Below are positions 1 through 8,022 of a DNA stretch of 11,619 bases, piece after piece. Every line of letters begins with the position of its first letter. Positions within the stretch are counted from its first letter, which is position 1. The notes beneath the pieces are model-generated. The model saw nothing but the letters and a program-made list of their open reading frames with translations. It did not search any database and had not been told where the DNA came from. The position numbers and the translations under genes were made by a program. The stretch is from DATLWR01 sp035576205 (GTDB lineage: Bacteria > Pseudomonadota > Zetaproteobacteria > Mariprofundales > Mariprofundaceae), in assembly GCA_035576205.1 (NCBI GenBank), contig DATLWR010000081.1, positions 1-11,619 of the forward strand, in the 5' to 3' direction.

Positions 1-84
1 GGCAACCGGCTGACACTACTGCTGCAGCGCAAGGCGCTGCTGAAGGAATGCGAGGCGCTGCTTTCCGGCCACGGCCCGCTCTGA
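1..84 (+). CDS. C-terminal end of an unidentified protein (partial)
   Basis: Frame 1 is open from the window edge and ends at a TGA at 82-84. It encodes 27 residues, starting GNRLTLLLQRKALLKE and ending SGHGPL. The stretch is Leu/Lys-rich and looks like a helical C-terminal tail. Codon use matches the neighbours, with G/C in most third positions, so a genuine gene end is likely. There is too little sequence to name a family. It lies 97 bp before the speA start on the same strand, so read-through into speA is possible. I see no intrinsic terminator between them. Confidence 0.5.
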   Translation, partial: GNRLTLLLQRKALLKECEALLSGHGPL

Positions 85-181
85 ACACGGGAAGAATCGT
101 TCGCCCGCAGCCGCCGCGAGGCCTTCCTATCCGCAACCACAACTGCCACAGTTCGGGCTCAATCAAGACGAGGTGGCAGCA

Positions 182-2125
182 ATGACCGAGCGACAGGACA
201 GCAGCATGGATGAGGGCCGGCAGGCCTGGGGCATCGAGGATGCCGCCCGCCTCTATCAGGTCGACGGCTGGGGACGCGGCTACTTCAGCGTCAATGCGGC
301 CGGCAACGTCGATGCCATTCCGGACGGCGAGCACAGCATCGATCTGAAACTGCTGTGCGACGATCTGGCATCGCGCGATCTCTATCCGCCGCTGCTGCTC
401 CGCTTTTCCGACATGCTCAGGCGCCGCATGGAACAGATCTTCCAGCGTTTCTCCATCGCCCGTGAGGAGTCGGGCTACGAGGGGCGCTACTACGGCGTCT
501 ACCCGATCAAGGTCAACCAGCAACGGCAGGTGATCGAGGAGATCATCGAGTTCGGTGCCGAATTCAACTGGGGCCTGGAAGCGGGCTCCAAGCCCGAGCT
601 ACACGCCACACTGGCCATGCTCGAGGATGTCGAGGGTCTGATCATCTGCAACGGCTACAAGGACCGTGAATTCATCGAGCTGGCACTGATGGGCGTGAAG
701 ATGGGCAAGCGCGTGTTCATCGTCGTCGAAAAGCCCAACGAACTGCAGCTGATCCTGCAGGCGGCGAAACGGCTGAACGTCACGCCGCTGATCGGACTGC
801 GCTGCCGCCTCGCCTCCTCCGGCAAGGGCAAATGGGAGGACTCCGGCGGTGACAAATCGAAGTTCGGACTGGGTGCCGAGGAACTGCTGGAAGCGGTCAA
901 TACGCTGAAGGCGGCCGGCATGCTCGACTCGCTGCGCCTGCTGCATTTCCATATCGGCAGCCAGGTTCCGCAGATCCGCTACATCAAGCAGGCGATGCAG
1001 GAAGTGGCACGTTTCTATGCCGAGATCTGCAAGCTGGGTGCCCCGATCGAATTCATGGACGTCGGCGGCGGCCTCGGCGTGAACTACGACGGCTCCGTTT
1101 CGGGTGCCGCCACCTCGGTGGACTACACGCTGCAGGAGTACGCCAACGACATCGTCTGGACGATGAAAACCATCTGCGACGAGGAGAAGCTGCCGCATCC
1201 CAACATTATTTCCGAATCGGGCCGGGCACTGGTCGCGCACCACGCCGTACTGATCATCGACCTGCTCGGCATCTCGCAGCGCAAGCGCGACATCACGCCG
1301 GAACACCCGGCCAAGGATGCGCCGCTGCCGCTTCGGCAACTCTGGTCGACCCTGCGCGACATCGACAGCATGGACCCGCGCGAGGCGCTGCACGATGCGG
1401 TGGCGCTGCGCGAGGACATCAACAAGCTCTTCACACTCGGCCACTGTTCGCTGACCGAGCGGGCGCTGGGCGACGCCATCTACTGGACGATCACCTCGCA
1501 CATGATGAAGGTCATGGACAGCGAGATGCTGGCGCAGGAACTGCCGGACATCGAGACCCAGATGGCCGACCGCTACTTCTGCAACTTCTCGCTGTTCCAG
1601 TCGTTGCCCGATGCCTGGGCGATCAAGCAGGTCTTCCCGGTAATGCCGATCCACAGGCTGAACGAGGAACCGACCCGGCAGGGTATCCTGGTCGACATCA
1701 CCTGCGACTCCGACGGCAAGCTCGCCCATTTCCCGATCGAGTCCGGCATTTCGCAGACCCTGCCGCTGCATCCGGTGGCCAACAACGACTCCTACCTGAT
1801 CGGTATCTTCCTGGCCGGCGCCTATCAGGAGATCCTCGGCGACCTGCACAACCTGTTCGGCGACACGCACGCCGTCCATATCCGCATGGACGGCGACATC
1901 TACGAACTGGAGCAGGTCGTGGAGGGCGAATCGGTCGCCGAGGTACTGGAGTACGTGCAGTTCCACGAAGCCACGTTGATGGATCGCATGCGCCGGCAGG
2001 TGCAGGAGGCTCGTACCCGGGGTCTGCTTTCCGCCCGCGAGGCAACCGCCTTCCTCAATTACTACCGTCTCGGCCTGAAGGGATATACCTATCTGGAAGA
2101 GAACGTGCCGCCAGGACTGGAATGA
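182..2125 (+). CDS. speA: Biosynthetic arginine decarboxylase (SpeA)
   Basis: PLP-dependent, fold-type III decarboxylase that converts arginine to agmatine and CO2, the entry step of the agmatine route to putrescine and spermidine. The protein is 647 aa from the chosen start, close to the E. coli enzyme (about 658 aa). The PLP-lysine motif YPIKVNQQ sits near residues 107-114 with Lys110. HFHIGSQ near residue 256, the glycine-rich [10 protein letters not shown] and [11 protein letters not shown] follow in the order expected for the alanine-racemase-like barrel. The C-terminal half has the family's helical insertion and beta domain. ATG 182 is preferred because GAGG at 170-173 lies 8 nt upstream. 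The in-frame GTG at 173 would sit on this ribosome binding site. The TGA stop overlaps the ATG of purT, so the two are probably co-translated. No clear sigma-70 promoter is visible in 85-181. Family assignment is very secure. Confidence 0.97.
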   Translation: MTERQDSSMDEGRQAWGIEDAARLYQVDGWGRGYFSVNAAGNVDAIPDGEHSIDLKLLCDDLASRDLYPPLLLRFSDMLRRRMEQIFQRFSIAREESGYEGRYYGVYPIKVNQQRQVIEEIIEFGAEFNWGLEAGSKPELHATLAMLEDVEGLIICNGYKDREFIELALMGVKMGKRVFIVVEKPNELQLILQAAKRLNVTPLIGLRCRLASSGKGKWEDSGGDKSKFGLGAEELLEAVNTLKAAGMLDSLRLLHFHIGSQVPQIRYIKQAMQEVARFYAEICKLGAPIEFMDVGGGLGVNYDGSVSGAATSVDYTLQEYANDIVWTMKTICDEEKLPHPNIISESGRALVAHHAVLIIDLLGISQRKRDITPEHPAKDAPLPLRQLWSTLRDIDSMDPREALHDAVALREDINKLFTLGHCSLTERALGDAIYWTITSHMMKVMDSEMLAQELPDIETQMADRYFCNFSLFQSLPDAWAIKQVFPVMPIHRLNEEPTRQGILVDITCDSDGKLAHFPIESGISQTLPLHPVANNDSYLIGIFLAGAYQEILGDLHNLFGDTHAVHIRMDGDIYELEQVVEGESVAEVLEYVQFHEATLMDRMRRQVQEARTRGLLSAREATAFLNYYRLGLKGYTYLEENVPPGLE

Positions 2126-3309
2126 ACAGTGTAGCGATCGGCACACCGCTGACAGCTTCCGCCGTGCGCGTACTGCTTCTCGGCTGCGGTGAACTGGGCA
2201 AGGAGGTGGTGATCGAACTGCAGCGTCTCGGTGTCGAGGTGATCGGCGTCGACCGCTATGCCAATGCCCCGGCCATGCAGGTGGCGCACCGTGCACATGT
2301 CGTCGACATGCTGGACGGTTCCGCGCTGCGCACCGTCATCGAAGCCGAGAAACCGCACTACATCGTGCCGGAGGTCGAGGCGATCGCCACCGACACGCTG
2401 CTGGGGCTGGAGGCTGAGGGCTTCACGGTAATCCCCACCGCGCGCGCCACGAAACTGACCATGAACCGCGAAGGCATCCGTAGACTTGTCGCCGAAGAGC
2501 TGGGGCTGGCCACATCGCCCTACCGTTTTGCTGCCAGCGAAAGCGAATTCCGCGCAGCAGTCAGCGAGCTCGGCCTGCCCTGCGTCGTCAAGCCGATCAT
2601 GAGCTCTTCCGGCAAGGGCCAGAGCGTCATCCGGGAAACATCGGGGATCGAAGTCGCCTGGCAATATGCCCAGCAGGGCGGCCGTGCAGGCAAGGGCAAG
2701 GTGATCGTCGAGGGTTTCATCGATTTCGACTACGAGATCACGCTGCTGACCGTGCGCCATGCCGGCGGCACCACGTTCTGCGCACCGATCGGCCATCTGC
2801 AGATCGACGGCGACTACCGCGAATCCTGGCAGCCGCAGCCGATGAGCGAGGCCGCACTCGCCGAATCGCAGCGCATTGCCATGGCGGTTACCGGTGCGCT
2901 GGGTGGCCGCGGCATCTTCGGGGTCGAGCTGTTCGTCAAAGGCGACAAGGTCTGGTTCAGCGAGGTATCACCGCGTCCGCACGATACCGGCATGGTAACC
3001 CTGATCTCGCAGGATTTATCCGAATTCGCCCTGCATGCTCGCGCGATTCTCGGATTGCCTGTTCCAGCCATCCGGCAATTCGGCCCGGCCGCCTCGACGG
3101 CAGTGCTGGCTGAGGGAGACTCCGAATGCGTCGGTTTCGGCAACGTCGACCTGGCACTCGCCGAGCCGGACACGCAGCTGCGCCTGTTCGGCAAGCCGCG
3201 CGTTGCCGGCAAGCGGCGCATGGCCGTGACCCTGGCACTCGGCGACAGCATCGAAACGGCTCGCGACAAGGCCAACCGCGCCGCAGAGGCACTCGACATC
3301 CGCCTGTAG
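2122..3309 (+). CDS. purT: Formate-dependent phosphoribosylglycinamide formyltransferase (PurT, GAR transformylase 2)
   Basis: ATP-grasp enzyme of purine synthesis. It makes formyl-GAR from GAR, formate and ATP, bypassing the folate-dependent PurN step. The protein is 395 aa against about 392 in E. coli. The N-terminal pre-ATP-grasp domain contains [20 protein letters not shown] (residues 18-37) and a [15 protein letters not shown] segment typical of PurT. The ATP-grasp core (about 120-309) has the SSSGKGQS loop (161-168) and the metal/phosphate segment [12 protein letters not shown] (279-290). A C-terminal PurK/PurT-like domain follows. The start overlaps the speA stop as ATGA, with AGGA at 2113-2116, 5 nt upstream. 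That fits translational coupling. PurT could instead be confused with PurK, but the length and the SPRPHDTG motif favour PurT. It has no obvious pathway link to SpeA. Confidence 0.96.
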   Translation: MNSVAIGTPLTASAVRVLLLGCGELGKEVVIELQRLGVEVIGVDRYANAPAMQVAHRAHVVDMLDGSALRTVIEAEKPHYIVPEVEAIATDTLLGLEAEGFTVIPTARATKLTMNREGIRRLVAEELGLATSPYRFAASESEFRAAVSELGLPCVVKPIMSSSGKGQSVIRETSGIEVAWQYAQQGGRAGKGKVIVEGFIDFDYEITLLTVRHAGGTTFCAPIGHLQIDGDYRESWQPQPMSEAALAESQRIAMAVTGALGGRGIFGVELFVKGDKVWFSEVSPRPHDTGMVTLISQDLSEFALHARAILGLPVPAIRQFGPAASTAVLAEGDSECVGFGNVDLALAEPDTQLRLFGKPRVAGKRRMAVTLALGDSIETARDKANRAAEALDIRL

Positions 3310-3331
3310 CCCGTTTGCCGGAGGCGGCCGG

Positions 3332-3360
3332 CTGAAATTTCGTTGATGTCGTGCTAAATT
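3332..3360 (+). promoter_or_regulatory. Possible sigma-70 promoter for the hybrid kinase at 3413
   Basis: CTGAAA at 3332-3337 and TAAATT at 3355-3360 are separated by 17 bp. Each matches the -35 or -10 consensus at 4 of 6 positions. The predicted start near 3367 would give a leader of about 45 nt before the ATG at 3413. The local drop in GC (about 3335-3362) fits a promoter. The evidence is pattern matching only, and other weak hexamers exist nearby. Confidence 0.35.
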
Positions 3361-3412
3361 AACCGTGATACATTCTGCAAACTCGGTGCGGACGCCTAGG
3401 AAGGGGGGCTGG

Positions 3413-5620
3413 ATGCAACACAATCGCGGGGTCATCGTCTCATTTACCATTATGATCCTGTTCATGGCCCTGCTGGGCGCCTTCGCGGTGCACTCCATCA
3501 AGTCGCAAGAGCAGGTCACCGAGAATATCTACCACCACCCCTTCTCGATGAGTATCGCCGTCGGCGACATCAACACGCTGCTCAGCCGCATGCAGCGGGA
3601 TCTCCTGATCATCGCCACCTCCGGTTCGACGGCGGAAATTCGCCAACTTCGTGATCAACTCGACCGCGACCAACAACAGATGCAATCGCTGTTCGATCTG
3701 GTTCTCGAGCGGGCGCTCGGTGATCAGGAGCAGATTCGTCAGGCCCGCCAGACCTATCTGAGCTGGAAACCGCTGCGCGACCGTCTCATCGCCCTCGCCG
3801 GCCAGCCGCACAGCGAGACCGATATCGCCGGCGCCATGCAGGAAAACACGCACTACGTCCAGCAGCTCAACGTCCAGATGCAGGCGCTGACCGACTATGC
3901 CGCGAACCAGGCCGATACCTTTCATCGCGGCTCGAAGGAGGATTCGGACCAGGCCCTGCTGCTGATCAACCTGCTGCTGGCCGGCATCATCCTGGTATCG
4001 ATGGCTATCGCCATCTACGTGGTCGCATCGCTAAGCCGCAGCCAGCGCGAGACGCTGAAGCACCTCAAGGCTGTCGCCGAAAGCGAGAACAAATACCGCG
4101 AACTGCTGGATGCGGCCCCCGACGGCATCGTCATCGTCGGCCGCGATCGTCGCATCAGGATGGTGAACCGGCAGGCGACCCGCATGTTCGGCTACGAGCC
4201 CGGCGAACTGCTGGAGCAGTCGATTGATCGGCTCGTGCCAACCGACTACCGCGAACGGAATGGCGAGCAGCCGCAACAATACCTCGAAATGCCGAATGCC
4301 CACGGCATCAGACAGGGACGCCGCCTGGATGGCTGCCGCAAGGACGGCAGCCTCTTTCCCGTCTCCATCGGTCTCAGCCGTGTAACGCTGGGCGGCGACA
4401 TGCTGGTGACCGTGGTGATCCGCGACCTGACCGACGAGCTGAAGCTGGAGATGAAATTCAGGGAATCCCAGAAAATGCAGGCTATCGGGACGCTGGTCGG
4501 CGGCATCGCCCACGATTTCAACAACATCCTGGCCAGCATCATCGGCAACGTCTATCTGGCTGGCACCGATTCGCCCGAGGCCGTGGCAGAGAAGCTGCAG
4601 GTGATCGAAAAACAGGCCGAGCGTGCGGCAGGAATCGTACAGCAACTGCTCTCCTTCTCGCGACAGGGATTCCTGCGGCTGCAACAGGTTCCGCTGGCAC
4701 CTCTGGTTCGTCAAAAGGTCGAAGAAACCAGAAAGCTGCTTCCCAGCAGATACCGCTTCAATGTGGATATCGCGGCCGGGGATGTTGCGACGGAGGGTGA
4801 CCCTGATCTGCTCGGCCAGATCGTCAGCGGCCTGGTCAGCAATGCAGTCGACGCCGTGGCCAACCATCCCGAACCTGTAATCACCATCTCGCTGAACCGG
4901 GCCAACATGGACCGGAAGCTCAAGCTGCGCTATCCGGAAGCGACACAATCGGCCTATGCCTGCCTTACGGTCACCGACAACGGCACCGGCATTGCCGAGA
5001 AAGACCTGCCGCACATCTTCGATCCGTTCTACACGACGAAGGAAGTCGGCAAAGGCAGCGGGCTGGGTCTGTCGATGATCCTCGGCGCCATCCAGTCGCA
5101 TCACGGCATGATCGACGTGGAAAGCCGGGCCGGGACAGGCAGCACGTTCCGCATCTACCTGCCGCTGGCGAATGTCGGTGCAGAAAAGCGCCCCCCCCTC
5201 CCGCAAAGTACCGGCCCGGCAACGTCGAAACGGCACCAGACCGTCCTTGTCGCCGACGACGAAACCGCCCTGTGCGACGTGATGCGGCGTTCGCTGGAAC
5301 TGCAGGAGTTCGAAGTCATCGCCACTGACAACGGCCTCGATGCCGTCGAGACCTTCCTTGCCGACCCGAAACAGGTGGACCTCGTCGTTCTGGACGTGCT
5401 GATGCCGCGCCTTGATGGTGTGGCGGCGGCTCAACGCATCCGGGAGATCCGGCCGGATGTGCCGGTCATCTTCATCACGGGTTATGACCGCGAGGTCATC
5501 CGCAAACACAGCGCCGACGAACTCGACCGCTCGGCCATCATCACCAAGCCATTCGGCATGGAGGAGTTGCTGCAGGCCGTCGACAGATTGCTGCAAAAGG
5601 AATCCGAATCGGAAGCATAA
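3413..5620 (+). CDS. Membrane hybrid sensor histidine kinase: TM - extracytoplasmic domain - TM - PAS - HisKA - HATPase - REC
   Basis: Inner-membrane hybrid two-component kinase of 735 aa. The ATG at 3413 is chosen because the purine-rich AAGGGGGG (3401-3408) is placed as a ribosome binding site; a GTG at 3365 is in frame but lacks one. TM1 is at about residues 7-28 and TM2 at about 181-206. Between them lies a roughly 150-residue, helix-forming extracytoplasmic region rich in Gln/Arg/Leu, resembling four-helix-bundle sensors. A PAS domain follows (about 225-340; SENKYRELLDAAPDGI). The H-box is LVGGIAHDFNN with His367 followed by Asp. The ATPase has the N-box SNAVDAV (Asn477), DNGTGI, and the F/G-box region FYTTKEVGKGSGLGLSM. 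The C-terminal receiver has ADDE and LVVLDVLMP with phospho-acceptor Asp661, plus TKPF. The signal is unknown. There is no Hpt or DNA-binding output domain, so phosphate probably passes to a partner encoded elsewhere. It is convergent with a related kinase at 5689-7467. Confidence 0.93.
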   Translation: MQHNRGVIVSFTIMILFMALLGAFAVHSIKSQEQVTENIYHHPFSMSIAVGDINTLLSRMQRDLLIIATSGSTAEIRQLRDQLDRDQQQMQSLFDLVLERALGDQEQIRQARQTYLSWKPLRDRLIALAGQPHSETDIAGAMQENTHYVQQLNVQMQALTDYAANQADTFHRGSKEDSDQALLLINLLLAGIILVSMAIAIYVVASLSRSQRETLKHLKAVAESENKYRELLDAAPDGIVIVGRDRRIRMVNRQATRMFGYEPGELLEQSIDRLVPTDYRERNGEQPQQYLEMPNAHGIRQGRRLDGCRKDGSLFPVSIGLSRVTLGGDMLVTVVIRDLTDELKLEMKFRESQKMQAIGTLVGGIAHDFNNILASIIGNVYLAGTDSPEAVAEKLQVIEKQAERAAGIVQQLLSFSRQGFLRLQQVPLAPLVRQKVEETRKLLPSRYRFNVDIAAGDVATEGDPDLLGQIVSGLVSNAVDAVANHPEPVITISLNRANMDRKLKLRYPEATQSAYACLTVTDNGTGIAEKDLPHIFDPFYTTKEVGKGSGLGLSMILGAIQSHHGMIDVESRAGTGSTFRIYLPLANVGAEKRPPLPQSTGPATSKRHQTVLVADDETALCDVMRRSLELQEFEVIATDNGLDAVETFLADPKQVDLVVLDVLMPRLDGVAAAQRIREIRPDVPVIFITGYDREVIRKHSADELDRSAIITKPFGMEELLQAVDRLLQKESESEA

Positions 5621-5631
5621 GTCCCGGTATT

Positions 5632-5658
5632 CTCCGGCATGCGAACCGCCTGCCGGAG
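5632..5658. terminator. Hairpin between the two convergent kinase genes, possible bidirectional terminator
   Basis: CTCCGGCA (5632-5639) and TGCCGGAG (5651-5658) form a perfect 8-bp GC-rich stem with an 11-nt loop. It sits 12 bp after one kinase stop and 31 bp beyond the other. Its location between convergent stops suggests it blocks colliding or read-through transcripts from both sides. No U-tract follows on either strand, so it is not a classical intrinsic terminator. It may act with Rho or as an RNA 3' end stabiliser. Confidence 0.4.
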
Positions 5659-5688
5659 CCGGATGCCCCGGTGGCCACGTAAGACCGT

Positions 5689-7467
5689 TTAGCGGTGAAC
5701 CGGAGGCGTGGTCTTCGCCGGTTTCTGCAGCAACTCACTCACCACCTTGCTGATCTTGGCGATGCGGAACGGCTTGCTGACCAGTTTGGTGATATCGTCG
5801 AGATCGCTCTCTTCCGAGGAGTAGCCGCTGATGATAATGGCCGGCAGCTCGGGGCGGGTCCGGCGCATCTGCTCCAGTGCCCTTTCGCCATCCAGTTTCG
5901 GCATCACCCGATCGGTCATGACCAGCGAGATCCGCTCGCCATGCTGGTCGAACAGGTCGCACGCCTCCTGACCGTTGGTCGCCGTGATGACCTTGTAGCC
6001 CAGACTCTGCAGGATCTGGGACAGGGTGGAACGGATCATCTCCTCGTCGTCGACGATCATCACCAGCAGGTCGGCGGAGCTGGAAGACACGACCACTTCC
6101 GTCGCGGTTTCGGGCATGACAGGGATGAGCTCTTCGTTGACGATCGGTATCCCCACCACGAAACGGGTTCCCTTGCCGACCGTGCTCTGCACGTCGATGA
6201 CACCGCCGTGGCTTTCGATGGCGCCGTAGGACATGGAGAGCCCCAGCCCCGTCCCCGCTCCCGCCTCCTTGGTGGTGTAAAACGGATCGAAAATGTGCTC
6301 GATCTCCGCCTCCGGGATACCAATGCCGGTATCCTCGACCTCCAGGCAGGCGATCTCCGAGGCGCAGATCTTGAACTTGTCCCGCTGCGTGAACGACTCC
6401 CAGCTCAGCCGCTTCAGGCTGACCGTGATGCGCGGATTCGGCTGGCCCATGCAGGCATCGCGCGCATTGTTGATCAGGTTGATCAGCACCTGCTCGAGCT
6501 GCGCTGCGTCGGCATAGGCGATGAGATCCTCCTTGCAGAAACGGGTCTCGAAGGCGATGTTTTCGGGCACACCGAAGCGCGCCGTCCGGCAGGCCGACTG
6601 GAACAGGGTGGTCAGGTTCACATGCTGTTTCTCCTGATGCACCTCGCGCGAAAATAGCAGCAGTTGCCGGACGATATCCGCGGCGCGCTGGCTGATCTGG
6701 TCGATCTCCCGCAGGAAACCGAGCACCTTCGGATCGTCGGTACTGCGCTCGGCCAGGTAGGTCTTGCCGGTAATGCCGGCGATCATGTTATTGAAATTGT
6801 GCGCCACACCGCCAACCAGCGTGCCCAGCGCATCCATCTTCTGCGCCTGCAGCAGCATCCGCTCCATCTGATCCTGTTCGGTGGTATCGCTGAACGTGCC
6901 GAGGTAATGAGTAACCTCGCCATTCGCATCGAAGATCGCCCGGATATTCAGCGCCTCGTGGTAGACCTCGCCGTTCTTGCGCCGGTTCCAGACCTTACCC
7001 TGCCACTTGCCGGTAGTCGTCAGCACCCGCCACATTTCGATATAAAACGCCTTGTCCTGCTTGCCCGACTGCAGCATGCGCGGATTGTTGCCAATCGCCT
7101 CGCTCTTCGAGTAGCCGGTGATCTGCGAAAAGGCCGGGTTGACATACTCGATGGTCGCTTTGCAATCGGTAATGATGATCGCCTCGGTCGCGTTCTGGAT
7201 GGCGGCGGCCAGCAGGTGCAACATCTCGTCGGTACGGCGGCGCTCCCGCAGTACCGGCACGATGATCCAGAAATAGATCGGAATCGCGCTCAGCACCGTC
7301 AGCAGCACGCCGTCCAGAATCGCCTCTGCAGGCTCGGGCAGGGTATTGAGGCCGAACAGCTGGAAGGCGAGCATGATCAGCACTTCGTTGAACAGCACGA
7401 TGAACAGCAACCTGCCCGTCAGGGAAAACAGCAGTTCCGGACGGAAGCTCTCGGGGCGGGTCAGCAT
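5689..7467 (-). CDS. Membrane hybrid sensor histidine kinase: two TM - PAS - HisKA - HATPase - REC, with an unusual HN H-box
   Basis: A 592-aa hybrid kinase. Two hydrophobic helices (about residues 11-38 and 49-73) are joined by a loop of only about ten residues, so there is almost no periplasmic sensor. The juxtamembrane LRERRRTDEML leads into a PAS domain (about 90-198; QNATEAIIITD, VNPAFSQITGYS). The H-box is TLVGGVAHNFNNM, with His223 followed by Asn224 rather than the usual Asp/Glu. The ATPase has the N-box NLINNARDA (Asn334), EDTGIGIP, and FYTTKEAGAGTGLGLSM. The receiver has IVDDEE, phospho-acceptor Asp519 (MTDRVMP) and SKPF. The ATG overlaps by 7 nt the end of the 129-aa ORF upstream, with GGAG 7 nt before it on the - strand, so the two are probably translationally coupled. 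Its cytoplasmic core resembles the kinase at 3413-5620, but the membrane halves are unrelated. Confidence 0.93.
   Translation of the reverse strand: MLTRPESFRPELLFSLTGRLLFIVLFNEVLIMLAFQLFGLNTLPEPAEAILDGVLLTVLSAIPIYFWIIVPVLRERRRTDEMLHLLAAAIQNATEAIIITDCKATIEYVNPAFSQITGYSKSEAIGNNPRMLQSGKQDKAFYIEMWRVLTTTGKWQGKVWNRRKNGEVYHEALNIRAIFDANGEVTHYLGTFSDTTEQDQMERMLLQAQKMDALGTLVGGVAHNFNNMIAGITGKTYLAERSTDDPKVLGFLREIDQISQRAADIVRQLLLFSREVHQEKQHVNLTTLFQSACRTARFGVPENIAFETRFCKEDLIAYADAAQLEQVLINLINNARDACMGQPNPRITVSLKRLSWESFTQRDKFKICASEIACLEVEDTGIGIPEAEIEHIFDPFYTTKEAGAGTGLGLSMSYGAIESHGGVIDVQSTVGKGTRFVVGIPIVNEELIPVMPETATEVVVSSSSADLLVMIVDDEEMIRSTLSQILQSLGYKVITATNGQEACDLFDQHGERISLVMTDRVMPKLDGERALEQMRRTRPELPAIIISGYSSEESDLDDITKLVSKPFRIAKISKVVSELLQKPAKTTPPVHR
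7211..7467. repeat. Direct repeat, copy A (kinase membrane domain)
   Basis: This stretch matches 7594-7850 at a constant offset of 383 bp with no gaps. About 46 mismatches in 257 bp (roughly 82% identity) were counted by hand. It covers the start and membrane segments of the hybrid kinase gene. Identity falls off at the left edge, inside the start of the PAS coding region. Confidence 0.85.
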
Positions 7468-7850
7468 CGGTGCTCTCCGACCGCAATTTTGTCCAGGCCG
7501 ACGCCATGCTGCGGGAAGGCGGAACCGCTGCCGATACTGGTGATACCGTCGGGCAACCGGATCGCCTCATGTTCGTCCTGAGTCAGTGTCGCGAGCAGTT
7601 GCAGCATCTCGTCGGTCCGGCGCCGCTCGCGAAGTATCGGCACGATGATCCAGAAGTAGATCGGAATCGTGCTCAGCACGGTCAGCAGCACGCCATCCAG
7701 AATGGATACCGCAAGCTGGGGCAGGGAATCGAGACCGAACTTCTGGAAAGAGAACATGATCAGCACTTCATTGGTCAGAACGATGAGCAGCAGCCTGCCA
7801 AGCAGTACGAACAGCAGTTCCGGACGGAAGCTCTTAAGCCTGATCCGCAT
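7461..7850 (-). CDS. Stand-alone duplicate of the kinase membrane domain (129 aa)
   Basis: Residues 1-91 align without gaps to residues 1-91 of the kinase at 5689-7467; by hand count 68 of 91 are identical. The region includes both TM helices and the juxtamembrane LRERRRTDEML. After that the kinase continues into PAS, while this ORF has an unrelated 38-residue tail (ending VGEHRC) and stops. There is no H-box, ATPase or receiver. Its stop overlaps the kinase ATG (ATGCTGA). Its own start is formed as TGATG with the stop of a short upstream frame, and no good ribosome binding site is seen. The start is supported by matching the paralogue's start. It could be a functional membrane partner that pairs with the kinase helices, or the remnant of a second kinase after deletion of its catalytic part. 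The near-perfect TM2 and juxtamembrane conservation mildly favours function. Confidence 0.6.
   Translation of the reverse strand: MRIRLKSFRPELLFVLLGRLLLIVLTNEVLIMFSFQKFGLDSLPQLAVSILDGVLLTVLSTIPIYFWIIVPILRERRRTDEMLQLLATLTQDEHEAIRLPDGITSIGSGSAFPQHGVGLDKIAVGEHRC
7594..7850. repeat. Direct repeat, copy B (129-aa ORF)
   Basis: Second copy of the 257-bp repeat, same orientation as copy A at 7211-7467. The 126 bp between the copies (7468-7593) encode the unrelated tail of the 129-aa ORF and the ribosome binding site of the kinase. No insertion-sequence ends or target-site duplications are visible around it. Confidence 0.85.
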
Positions 7851-7897
7851 CAGGGACGCAATGGCAGGCTTCCGATTTTTTTCATCCGTGCAATCAT
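7850..7897 (-). CDS. Possible leader peptide overlapping the 129-aa ORF
   Basis: On the - strand an open frame between stops at 7991-7993 and 7850-7852 ends in a TGA that overlaps the ATG of the membrane ORF as TGATG. From the ATG at 7895-7897 it would encode MIARMKKIGSLPLRP, preceded by GGGG at 6 nt. From a GTG at 7927 it would be 25 aa. The TGATG overlap and the lack of a good ribosome binding site for the next ORF are the only evidence. It may be a translational coupling leader or chance. Confidence 0.2.
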   Translation of the reverse strand: MIARMKKIGSLPLRP

Positions 7898-8022
7898 GTT
7901 CAGCCCCGACTCACGATCGTAGTTCACCAGCGTAATGTTTTCCCCCCGATATGCAATAGCCGCACTCCCGGCACGGATACGCGGACAGTTTCATCCTGCT
8001 ATGTTCAAGTCAGGAGGCGAAC

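Noticed and set aside
599..2296. Long - strand frame (565 codons) opposite speA
   Set aside because: Antisense shadow of a GC-rich gene. Its translation is low-complexity (His/Arg/Asp/Val-rich) with no motif, while the + strand encodes a full SpeA.
3317..3332. Hairpin GCCGG/CCGGC after purT as a terminator
   Set aside because: The stem is only 5 bp, the loop is G-rich and no U-tract follows. It could form by chance in this GC content.
4031..5596. Long - strand frame opposite the first kinase
   Set aside because: Antisense shadow with the same His/Asp/Val/Gln-rich composition; the + strand has all the kinase motifs.
5695..7581. Two long + strand frames opposite the second kinase
   Set aside because: Shadows of the - strand kinase, which has clear PAS, H-box, ATPase and receiver motifs.
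7211..7850. Insertion sequence or CRISPR as the source of the direct repeat
   Set aside because: The repeat is coding, 257 bp, present twice only, with no transposase, terminal inverted repeats or regular spacers. A tandem gene duplication explains it.
7470..7922. + strand frame of 150 codons opposite the 129-aa membrane ORF
   Set aside because: The opposite strand aligns at protein level with the kinase membrane domain, so the - strand is the coding one.
7911..7994. - strand 27-aa frame with CxxCxxC spacing (CRECGYC)
   Set aside because: The cysteine spacing resembles a zinc knuckle, but AGG directly abuts the ATG so no usable ribosome binding site exists, and nothing else supports it.
8000..8005. 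TATGTT as a -10 element for the methyltransferase
   Set aside because: No -35-like hexamer at 16-18 bp upstream, and the predicted start would fall on the ribosome binding site.
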